Origin: Mycoplasmatota bacterium
Lineage (GTDB): Bacteria; Bacillota_I; Bacilli_A; RF39; UBA660
Assembly: GCA_012840755.1 (NCBI GenBank)
Contig: DUWA01000054.1
Location: 1-8,173 of the forward strand
DNA: 8,173 nucleotides
Direction of reading: 5' to 3'
Shown: in pieces, positions 1 to 5,890 of the stretch
Position numbering within the stretch: the first letter of the stretch is position 1
Layout of the letters: each line of letters begins with the position of its first letter
Notes under the pieces: generated by a model
What the model saw: the letters and a program-made list of their open reading frames with translations, nothing else
What the model was told of the DNA's origin: nothing
Databases searched by the model: none
Translations under genes and position numbers: made by a program

Positions 1-29
1 TATATTATTTAAATTGTAAATTATTTCAG

Positions 30-80
30 TTTACTTCATAAAATATACAAAACATATAAGTCTAATATGTTTTATTAGAT
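30..80 (+). promoter_or_regulatory. cysK leader: possible promoter and hairpin before the RBS
   Basis: This AT-rich leader contains a perfect 7-bp inverted repeat, TCTAATA (61-67) and TATTAGA (73-79), with a 5-base loop. A possible G-T pair at 60/80 extends it. The stem ends immediately before the AGGAG ribosome binding site, so it could affect translation or bind a regulator. A weak promoter can be proposed from TTTACT (30-35) and TATAAG (55-60), but the 19-base spacing is long. The hairpin is seen directly; the promoter and any regulatory role are inference. No T-box or known riboswitch is recognisable, and no gene is visible in 1-85. Confidence 0.35.
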
Positions 81-85
81 AGGAG
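81..85 (+). promoter_or_regulatory. Shine-Dalgarno site that fixes the cysK start
   Basis: AGGAG at 81-85 lies 6 bases before the ATG at 92-94, a normal spacing. The in-frame ATG at 86-88 directly abuts the site with no spacer, so it is very unlikely to be used. The start at 92 also gives the usual CysK amino end, MAKIYKDF. Confidence 0.85.
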
Positions 86-91
86 ATGTAT

Positions 92-1027
92 ATGGCAAAA
101 ATTTATAAAGATTTCACAGAGTTGATTGGTAATACACCTTTATTAGAAATTAATCACTATTCCAAGGCAAATAATTTATTATCTCGAGTAATGGCAAAGC
201 TAGAATATTTTAATCCTGCGGGTAGCGTAAAAGATAGAATTGCATATGCGATGATTAAAGATGGAGAAGAAAAAGGATTAATCAATAAAGATACGGTTAT
301 AATTGAACCTACTAGTGGTAATACTGGTATTGGAATTGCTGCTGTCGCTGCATCAAAAGGATATAAGGTTATATTTACAATGCCCGATACTATGAGTGTC
401 GAAAGAAGAAATTTATTGAAGGCATATAATGCAGAGTTAATTTTAACTGATGGTAGTAAGGGAATGAAAGGTGCGATAGAAAAAGCTAATCAATTATTAG
501 AAGAGTTAGATAATGTTTTTTACCCAAGTCAGTTTACCAATGTTGCTAATTCTAAAATTCATTACGACACAACGGGCCCAGAAATATGGAATGATACAGA
601 TGGCGTTATTGATATCTTAGTATCAGGTATAGGGACTGGTGGCACTATAACAGGAGTTGGAAAATATTTGAAAGAAAAAAATCCTAATATAAAAATAGTT
701 GCCGTTGAACCAAGTGATTCACCTATATTGTCAAAAGGAGTAACTGGTCCACATAAGATTCAAGGTATTGGTGCTGGTTTTATTCCAGATATATTAGATG
801 TAAATGTTTATGATGAAATTATTACGGTATCAAATGAAGATGCTTTTAAAACAAGTAAAGAATTATCGAGAACAGAAGGAATTTTGGTTGGTATTTCTTC
901 AGGAGCAGTATTATATGCAGCAACACAATTGGCTAAAAAAGAAGAAAATGCTGGAAAAAATATTGTTGTTATATTACCAGATACTGGAGAAAGATATTTA
1001 TCAACCGATTTATTTAAAGATATATAA
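92..1027 (+). CDS. cysK: Cysteine synthase (O-acetylserine sulfhydrylase)
   Basis: This 311-residue cytosolic enzyme of PLP fold type II makes L-cysteine from O-acetylserine and sulfide, the last step of cysteine synthesis. The family signatures are intact. The Schiff-base lysine is K47 in NPAGSVKDR, the substrate loop TSGNTG is at 74-79, the glycine-rich phosphate-binding loop GTGGT is at 181-185, SSGA at 269-272 carries the serine that contacts the PLP ring, and PDTGERY at 296-302 closes the protein. Its length is close to the usual 300-310. The start at 92 is chosen over the in-frame ATG at 86 because of ribosome binding site spacing. It stands alone: no cysE (serine acetyltransferase) is adjacent, and a terminator follows directly, so it is probably monocistronic. 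A cystathionine beta-synthase-like or O-phosphoserine-using relative cannot be fully excluded, but CysK fits best. Confidence 0.95.
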   Translation: MAKIYKDFTELIGNTPLLEINHYSKANNLLSRVMAKLEYFNPAGSVKDRIAYAMIKDGEEKGLINKDTVIIEPTSGNTGIGIAAVAASKGYKVIFTMPDTMSVERRNLLKAYNAELILTDGSKGMKGAIEKANQLLEELDNVFYPSQFTNVANSKIHYDTTGPEIWNDTDGVIDILVSGIGTGGTITGVGKYLKEKNPNIKIVAVEPSDSPILSKGVTGPHKIQGIGAGFIPDILDVNVYDEIITVSNEDAFKTSKELSRTEGILVGISSGAVLYAATQLAKKEENAGKNIVVILPDTGERYLSTDLFKDI

Positions 1028-1029
1028 AT

Positions 1030-1056
1030 AAAACCACATTTATTTTGTGGTTTTTT
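1030..1056 (+). terminator. Intrinsic terminator after cysK
   Basis: AAAACCACA (1030-1038) pairs perfectly over 9 bp with TGTGGTTTT (1046-1054) across a 7-base loop. The stem runs into a T tract at 1051-1056. It starts 3 bases after the cysK stop codon and separates cysK from uvrC. Confidence 0.9.
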
Positions 1057-1076
1057 ATTTATAGTTTAATAAATAA

Positions 1077-1104
1077 TGTTATAATTATAATTAGTTAAGG
1101 GTGA
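1077..1104 (+). promoter_or_regulatory. uvrC extended -10 promoter and RBS
   Basis: TGTTATAAT at 1077-1085 is a perfect extended -10 element (TGnTATAAT). TTTATA at 1058-1063 is a modest -35 candidate, 16 bases upstream. The ribosome binding site AAGGGTGA (1097-1104) lies 4 bases before the ATG at 1109. Transcription would begin near 1091-1093, giving a leader of only about 16-18 bases. The module is nearly the same as the one before mutL. Confidence 0.7.
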
Positions 1105-1108
1105 TTGT

Positions 1109-2875
1109 ATGTTAAAGGAAAAGTTATCGTTAGTACCAACTGAGCCAGGATGCTATATTATGAAAAATAGTGATGGGGTTATTATATATGTTGGAAAAGC
1201 TAAAAATTTAAAAAATAGATTAAATTCATATTTTAGAGGAACACATACAGGAAAAACAGCCAGATTAGTAAGTGAAATTACTGATTTTGAATATGTAGTA
1301 GTTGATAGCGAAACTGAATCATTAATCTTAGAATTAAATTTAATTAAAAAAAATGATCCAAAATATAATATTTTATTAAGAGATGATAAATCTTATCCTT
1401 ATATTGAACTGACAAACGAATTAGTTCCTAGATTAAAAATAGTTAGAAATGTAAATAGAAAAAAAACAAATACAAGTAGAATGTTTGGTCCTTACCCTAA
1501 TGTAGTTGCTGCTAGAAAAACAGTCAATATGCTAAATAGAATATACCCGTTAAGAAAATGTAGAACATATCCTAAAAAGCCTTGTTTATATTATCATATT
1601 AATCAATGTTTAGGATATTGCGTGTATGATATAAAAAGAGAAACTATTTTAAATTTAGAAAAAGAAATAATTAAATTTTTAAAAGGTGATGACTCAGAAT
1701 TAATAAATAAAATTAAAGAAGAAATGTATAATGAAAGTGAAAAGTTAAATTTTGAAAAAGCAAAAGAATTAAAAGAATTATTAGATTATATAGATATAAC
1801 ATTAACTAAACAAAAAGTTGAAATATCAGACAGTATTGATAGAGATATATTCGGATATTTTATAGATAAGGGCTATATAAGCATACAAACATTCTTTATT
1901 CGTGGAGGTAAAATTTTAGAAAGAAATTCAATAATTTTCCCTTTAGTAGATGAAAAAGAAGAAGAACTTACAAGGTATATTGCACAATTCTACGAAAAAA
2001 ATGTTTTATTACCTAAAGAGATATTAGTACCTAATATTGTAGATGAGAAAATCTTACAAGAATACCTTAATATTCCAGTTAAAAAACCTATTAAAGGTAT
2101 TAAGAAAAAAATTGTTGATATGGCCTCAGAAAACTCTAAAATCGCACTTGAAGAAAAATTTGAGTTAATAAAAAGAAATGAAGAAAGAACTATTAATGCT
2201 AATGAACAACTTAAGAATATACTTAAGCTAAATAAATTAGATAGAATAGAGGCTTTTGATAATTCAAATTTATTTGGAACATTTAATGTTTCGGGAATGG
2301 TTGTTTTTATAGATGGAACACCGGCTAAAAATGAATATAGAAAATATAAGATAACTATTGATAAAAATGATGATTATGGCACAATGAAAGAAGTTATTTA
2401 TAGAAGATATTTTAGAGTATTAAAAGATAATTTAATTAGGGCAGACTTAATTATAGTAGATGGTGGAATAGGTCAGATTAATGTTGCTAGAGAAACTATT
2501 AAATCACTAGGGTTAAAAATACCAGTTGTCGGATTAAAGAAAGATAATCATCACGCAACTTCAGCACTGCTTGCATTTGATCCAATAATAGAAATACCAA
2601 TTGATAAAAAAAGTAATTTATTTTACTATTTAGAACGAATTCAAGACGAGGTTCATAATTATACTATTAGCTATCACAAACAAATAAGAAGTAAAGGTAG
2701 TATTGAAAGTATTTTAGATACGGTTGACGGTATTGGTGAAGTTAGGAAAAAAGAATTATTAAAAAAATATAAAAATTTAAATGCAATAAAAGAAGCACCT
2801 GATAGTGATCTTTCTAAAATTATTCCTAGTAAAGTAATTGAAAATCTAAGACAAGTATTAAATAATATAAAGTAG
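1109..2875 (+). CDS. uvrC: UvrABC excinuclease subunit C
   Basis: UvrC is the dual-incision nuclease of nucleotide excision repair. It joins the UvrB-DNA complex at bulky lesions and cuts on both sides. The 588-residue protein has the full domain order. A GIY-YIG nuclease at about 12-90 makes the 3' cut (GCYIM 14-18, YVGKAKNLKNR 27-37). Four cysteines at 151, 159, 167 and 171 match the iron-sulfur site of the family. A UVR domain at about 197-230 contacts UvrB. The RNase H-like nuclease for the 5' cut spans about 375-525, with D384 in EAFDNSN, D451 in VDGGIGQ and H516 in DEVHNY as likely catalytic residues. Helix-hairpin-helix DNA-binding motifs follow (DTVDGIGEVRKKELL, 537-551, and the tail). 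Length is close to other Bacillota UvrC, and nothing is truncated. It has its own promoter; no uvrA or uvrB is in the window. Confidence 0.98.
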   Translation: MLKEKLSLVPTEPGCYIMKNSDGVIIYVGKAKNLKNRLNSYFRGTHTGKTARLVSEITDFEYVVVDSETESLILELNLIKKNDPKYNILLRDDKSYPYIELTNELVPRLKIVRNVNRKKTNTSRMFGPYPNVVAARKTVNMLNRIYPLRKCRTYPKKPCLYYHINQCLGYCVYDIKRETILNLEKEIIKFLKGDDSELINKIKEEMYNESEKLNFEKAKELKELLDYIDITLTKQKVEISDSIDRDIFGYFIDKGYISIQTFFIRGGKILERNSIIFPLVDEKEEELTRYIAQFYEKNVLLPKEILVPNIVDEKILQEYLNIPVKKPIKGIKKKIVDMASENSKIALEEKFELIKRNEERTINANEQLKNILKLNKLDRIEAFDNSNLFGTFNVSGMVVFIDGTPAKNEYRKYKITIDKNDDYGTMKEVIYRRYFRVLKDNLIRADLIIVDGGIGQINVARETIKSLGLKIPVVGLKKDNHHATSALLAFDPIIEIPIDKKSNLFYYLERIQDEVHNYTISYHKQIRSKGSIESILDTVDGIGEVRKKELLKKYKNLNAIKEAPDSDLSKIIPSKVIENLRQVLNNIK

Positions 2876-2888
2876 TATTTACTATTTT
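2869..2888 (+). terminator. Possible weak terminator after uvrC
   Basis: AAAGTAGT (2869-2876) can pair with ACTATTTT (2881-2888) across an ATTT loop, giving 8 pairs including one G-T, followed by AATTTA. The stem overlaps the TAG stop codon (2873-2875). It has little GC and an interrupted T tract, so termination here may be partial. Confidence 0.35.
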
Positions 2889-2915
2889 AATTTACAGTAT
2901 AAGTAGTACTAATAA

Positions 2916-2943
2916 TTGACTTTTTTGATAGTTATGATAATAT
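2916..2943 (+). promoter_or_regulatory. Promoter of the exported-protein gene at 2964
   Basis: TTGACT (2916-2921) matches the -35 consensus at five of six bases. The -10 element is ambiguous within TATGATAATATAAA: GATAAT (2936-2941, 14-base spacer), TAATAT (2938-2943, 16-base) and TATAAA (2941-2946, 19-base) are all possible. The -35 match and the position just before the ribosome binding site support a promoter; the exact -10 is uncertain. Confidence 0.5.
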
Positions 2944-2963
2944 AAAATAAAGGAAGTGCTATT

Positions 2964-3875
2964 GTGAAGATAAACATCAATGAGAAAAAAATAAAGACAT
3001 TAATGAGGAAAAATATTTTGAAAATAGTATTACTCTCAGGAACAATATTTACTATTATTCAATCACAAAAAATTGTTGAAGGAAAAGTAAATAATGAAAC
3101 AAATATTGCAGAAATTAACGAAAATATAAGTGAAAAATTAGATATATCAACTGAAACCGATGTTGTAGATAATTATTTAACAGAAAAACAAATTCGTAAT
3201 AAAATAAGCAAATTACAAAAAAAGTATAAAAAGATACCAAATAATGATATAAAAGTTTTAGTAGTGGGAGCAAATCTTGATTATATAACTGATGATGTAT
3301 TAACATCAGTACTTAACATAGAAAAAAAGTCAGATTTAAAAAAATGGGGTCAAAGGTTAGAAAATGCAATTATTAAAAAAACTGATGCTGCATATAATAC
3401 TCAAAGACAATATCTAGATATATATCCAGAAAAACCTAAATATGAGCATTCTAAATTTGTTAAACTAAATGAGTTGTTCTTTGATGAAAATATAATCGAA
3501 CACACTAAATTTATAGAAAAATTAATTAATGATTGTGTATATAACTTCGATGATTTAGAAAAATCAAGACCTGCAAGAATAACATTGCTTGCACATATAT
3601 TTGATTTTAAATCTAGAAATTATGGTAAGTATATCGATGGATTTTTGTTTGAATTTGATGATCCAAAATTAGGAACAGCTGCGAATTATATAATCAATAC
3701 TTATATATCAGAATGTGCGAGAAAATTAAATGTTGAAAAAACTTTAGGATATTTACCTCATGAAACACCTTTTGATACATTGGAAATACTAAGAAATTAC
3801 AATGAAAAAATGTTTGATAATAAAAATCCATTAGAAAAAAAATTAGTAAAAATTAAGGTATTGACAAAAAAGTGA
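2964..3875 (+). CDS. Unrecognised exported or membrane-anchored protein
   Basis: This gene encodes 303 residues that I do not recognise. It starts with GTG at 2964, behind AGGAAG (2951-2956) at a good spacing. An in-frame ATG at 3003 (residue 14) would give a more typical short signal peptide but has a poor ribosome binding site. A basic amino end precedes a hydrophobic segment at about residues 19-33 (LKIVLLSGTIFTIIQ), so the protein is probably secreted or anchored by its amino end. There is no clear lipobox and no convincing cleavage site. A charged stretch follows (about 40-95, rich in K, E, N and I), then a mixed, mostly helical region containing aromatic-rich segments (FKSRNY, YIDGFLFEFDD at 215-233). 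Only two cysteines (191 and 251) are present. The gene ends in tandem stops, TGA TAA. It lies between two repair genes but appears separately transcribed, so its position says little about function. Confidence 0.8.
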   Translation: MKININEKKIKTLMRKNILKIVLLSGTIFTIIQSQKIVEGKVNNETNIAEINENISEKLDISTETDVVDNYLTEKQIRNKISKLQKKYKKIPNNDIKVLVVGANLDYITDDVLTSVLNIEKKSDLKKWGQRLENAIIKKTDAAYNTQRQYLDIYPEKPKYEHSKFVKLNELFFDENIIEHTKFIEKLINDCVYNFDDLEKSRPARITLLAHIFDFKSRNYGKYIDGFLFEFDDPKLGTAANYIINTYISECARKLNVEKTLGYLPHETPFDTLEILRNYNEKMFDNKNPLEKKLVKIKVLTKK

Positions 3876-3896
3876 TAATTCCTAATATGTTATTTT

Positions 3897-3928
3897 AGAG
3901 ATTAAAAATATAATTTTAATCTTTTTTT
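3897..3928 (+). terminator. Intrinsic terminator before mutL
   Basis: AGATTAAAA (3899-3907) pairs perfectly over 9 bp with TTTTAATCT (3914-3922) across a 6-base loop. A G-T and an A-T pair can extend it outward to 3897 and 3924. A run of seven T (3922-3928) follows. The stem contains little GC, so strength is uncertain. It ends 2 bases before the mutL -10 element. Confidence 0.75.
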
Positions 3929-3929
3929 A

Positions 3930-3950
3930 TGTTATAATTATATCAGGTGA
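3930..3950 (+). promoter_or_regulatory. mutL extended -10 promoter and RBS
   Basis: TGTTATAAT at 3930-3938 is a perfect extended -10 element. No good -35 is present; its expected position falls inside the preceding terminator stem, as tolerated by extended -10 promoters. The ribosome binding site AGGTGA (3945-3950) is 4 bases before the ATG at 3955. Transcription would begin near 3944-3946, so the leader would be about 10 bases, with the ribosome binding site at its very 5' end. Confidence 0.65.
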
Positions 3951-3954
3951 TTGT

Positions 3955-5739
3955 ATGGCAATTATAAGAGTAATGGATGAAATATTAGCAAACAAAATAG
4001 CCGCAGGTGAAGTAGTAGAAAGATGTGCATCTGTAGTGAAAGAGTTAGTTGAAAATAGTATTGATGCAGGTGCTAAATCTATAAGAGTTGAACTTATAGA
4101 AGCTGGAACAAGAGAAATCAAGGTAATAGATGATGGAAAAGGTATGGAAGAAGAAGATGCAATATTATCCTTTTCACGACATGCAACAAGTAAAATTATA
4201 GATGAAAATGATTTATATAATATAAATACGTTAGGATTTAGAGGTGAGGCTTTGGCGTCTATTGCCAGTGTAAGTAATATAATTTTAAAAACATCAACTG
4301 GTAATATCGGAACGGAAGTAATAATTAATGGTGGGAAAATAGTAGATGTTAAAAAGTCTGATTCTAGAAAAGGAACAACAATAATAGTAAAGGATTTATT
4401 TTATAATACTCCCGCTAGGCTAAAGCACATGAAAAGTTTATATACAGAACTTGCAAGTGTAGCAGAGTATATGAATAAGCTTGCCTTATCACATCCAGAT
4501 ATAAGATTTTTACTTATTAATAATAATAGTGAATTATTAAACACAGATGGATCTAATAATTTACATAAGACAATTAGTTCAATTTACGGAATGGATGTAG
4601 CCCGTAAAATGATTGAAATCAGCGGAGAAAATGATGATTATGAAGTGTCTGGTTATATTACTATTCCTGAAATTAACAGATCAAATAGAAATGGTATGAT
4701 AACTATTGTAAATGGTAGAGTTGTTAGAAATATAGAATTAAATAAAACTATCAATGACAGTTACCATTCATATAAACCTGATAATAGATATCCAATAGTA
4801 GTAATTAATATAAAAGTAGATCCTAGTTTGATTGATGTAAATATACACCCAACTAAAATGGACATTAAATTTTCAAAATTTGAAGAGCTTAGTGTATTAA
4901 TTGAAAATATTATAAAAAGTAAAATTTCAAATAGAAATCTTATCCCAAATGTAGAGGTAAAGGGATATGAAAAAGAAAAACAAGAAAATAATAAACAATT
5001 ATATGAAAATCTTAAATTTGATTTATCTAGAAAAAGTTATGAAGAAAATTCAAGTGTGAATAATGAAATATTAACTTATGAGAAAACAAATATAATTAGC
5101 GATACAGAAACTATATTTAGTAATGATGATATTGAATACCAAGAACAACAAAAGTTTCCAGAACTTTATCCAGTAGGATTAGTACATGGCACATATATAA
5201 TTTGTCAAAATGAACTTGGAATGTATATAATTGATCAGCATGCAGCAAAAGAAAGAGTAAATTATGAAATATATAAAGAAAAATTAGGAAATCCTAATAA
5301 TGAAAGAATTGATTTATTATTTCCATTAACAATCGAACTAGCAAACAATGAATTTATAATATTAAAACAAAAGTTTGATATTATTAGAAATTTAGGATTT
5401 AATATTGAAGAATTTGGAATAAATTCTATAATCATAAAAACACATCCAACATGGCTACCAAAAAATTATGAATTAGAAGCTATAAGAAAAATAATCGATG
5501 TTTTAATATCTACTGAAAAAGATTTTTCTATTATAAAATTCAATGAAAAGGTAGCAATAATGTTAAGTTGTAAAATGTCTATTAAGGCAAATGAAAATAT
5601 CACTCATGAAGAAATGGAAAGTCTTATTGATGATTTAAGAAAATGTGACAATCCATTTAATTGTCCACATGGTAGACCTACCATTATACATTATTCAAAT
5701 TATGAGTTAGAAAAATTATTTAAAAGAAGTGGTTTTTAA
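3955..5739 (+). CDS. mutL: DNA mismatch repair protein MutL (endonuclease type)
   Basis: MutL links mismatch recognition by MutS to strand cleavage and removal. The 594-residue protein starts with a GHKL ATPase: ELVEN (30-34) with E30 and N34, DDGKGM (59-64), GFRGEAL (94-100) and TTIIVKDLFYNTPAR (141-155). The transducer domain follows, with VNGRVV (252-257) and DVNIHPTK (294-301). A charged linker of low complexity lies at about 330-400. The carboxyl domain carries the metal-dependent nicking site DQHAAKERVNYE (427-438, DQHA-x2-E-x4-E), then SCKMSIKAN (538-546) and CPHGRP (570-575). This is the MutL type that nicks DNA itself, as in Bacillota without MutH. LLFPLTIE near 454-461 sits where Bacillus MutL has its clamp-binding segment, but the motif is weak. 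Residue 24 is Cys where most family members have Pro. No mutS is adjacent, although mutS and mutL are often neighbours. A terminator overlaps the stop codon. Confidence 0.98.
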   Translation: MAIIRVMDEILANKIAAGEVVERCASVVKELVENSIDAGAKSIRVELIEAGTREIKVIDDGKGMEEEDAILSFSRHATSKIIDENDLYNINTLGFRGEALASIASVSNIILKTSTGNIGTEVIINGGKIVDVKKSDSRKGTTIIVKDLFYNTPARLKHMKSLYTELASVAEYMNKLALSHPDIRFLLINNNSELLNTDGSNNLHKTISSIYGMDVARKMIEISGENDDYEVSGYITIPEINRSNRNGMITIVNGRVVRNIELNKTINDSYHSYKPDNRYPIVVINIKVDPSLIDVNIHPTKMDIKFSKFEELSVLIENIIKSKISNRNLIPNVEVKGYEKEKQENNKQLYENLKFDLSRKSYEENSSVNNEILTYEKTNIISDTETIFSNDDIEYQEQQKFPELYPVGLVHGTYIICQNELGMYIIDQHAAKERVNYEIYKEKLGNPNNERIDLLFPLTIELANNEFIILKQKFDIIRNLGFNIEEFGINSIIIKTHPTWLPKNYELEAIRKIIDVLISTEKDFSIIKFNEKVAIMLSCKMSIKANENITHEEMESLIDDLRKCDNPFNCPHGRPTIIHYSNYELEKLFKRSGF

Positions 5740-5766
5740 AAGGTAATTTATTAAAATTACCTTTTT
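5738..5766 (+). terminator. Strong intrinsic terminator after mutL
   Basis: AAAAGGTAATTT (5738-5749) pairs perfectly over 12 bp with AAATTACCTTTT (5754-5765) across an ATTA loop, with the T tract at 5762-5766. The stem begins within the TAA stop codon of mutL. Confidence 0.9.
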
Positions 5767-5886
5767 ATTATGAATAATTTATATATAAATACAGACAATA
5801 TTAAATGAACAAATAGTTTATTAATGTGTTTAATTAATGATTAAAACTAGTTATGTTTAAACTTTAGTATAACAATACTAGGAGGG
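5767..5886 (+). promoter_or_regulatory. Palindrome-rich leader, -10 candidate and strong RBS of the secreted-protein gene
   Basis: This gap has no gene. A -10 candidate TATAAC (5868-5873) matches five of six bases, with no convincing -35. It is embedded in a perfect inverted repeat: TAGTAT (5865-5870), AACA, ATACTA (5875-5880). Two further 8-base palindromes precede it, AACTAGTT (5845-5852) and GTTTAAAC (5855-5862), and a 14-base AT-only palindrome lies at 5777-5790. The ribosome binding site AGGAGGG (5880-5886) is the best in the window and begins at the last base of the inverted repeat, 5 bases (from AGGAGG) before the ATG at 5891. The palindromes could be operator sites or a 5' hairpin; this is inference. 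Confidence 0.45.
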
Positions 5887-5890
5887 CATC

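Noticed and set aside
86..91. In-frame ATG at 86 as the cysK start
   Set aside because: It directly abuts the AGGAG ribosome binding site with no spacer. The ATG at 92 has a 6-base spacing and gives the family's normal amino end.
804..1031. 75-codon open frame inside cysK
   Set aside because: It overlaps the conserved end of cysK in another frame, has no ribosome binding site, and gives a K/Q/L-rich translation typical of a frame shadow.
1346..1353. A8 run and A_AAA_AAT heptamer in uvrC as a second frameshift site
   Set aside because: The uvrC frame continues through it with all domains intact, and the alternative frame has no meaningful product. It serves as a caution that this heptamer is common in AT-rich genes.
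2459..2476. VDGGIGQ in UvrC, with Ile where many members have Lys, as a catalytic defect
   Set aside because: The likely metal-binding aspartate D451 is present, and variation at this position is probably tolerated in the family, so it is not reported as a lost function.
3873..3878. TGA at the end of the 303-residue protein as a Trp codon (mycoplasma code)
   Set aside because: TAA follows immediately, Trp is encoded by TGG throughout, and no other in-frame TGA is needed to keep genes open.
5777..5790. 14-base palindrome ATTTATATATAAAT
   Set aside because: It is made only of A and T in a very AT-rich gap, lies between a terminator and the promoter zone, and is expected by chance.
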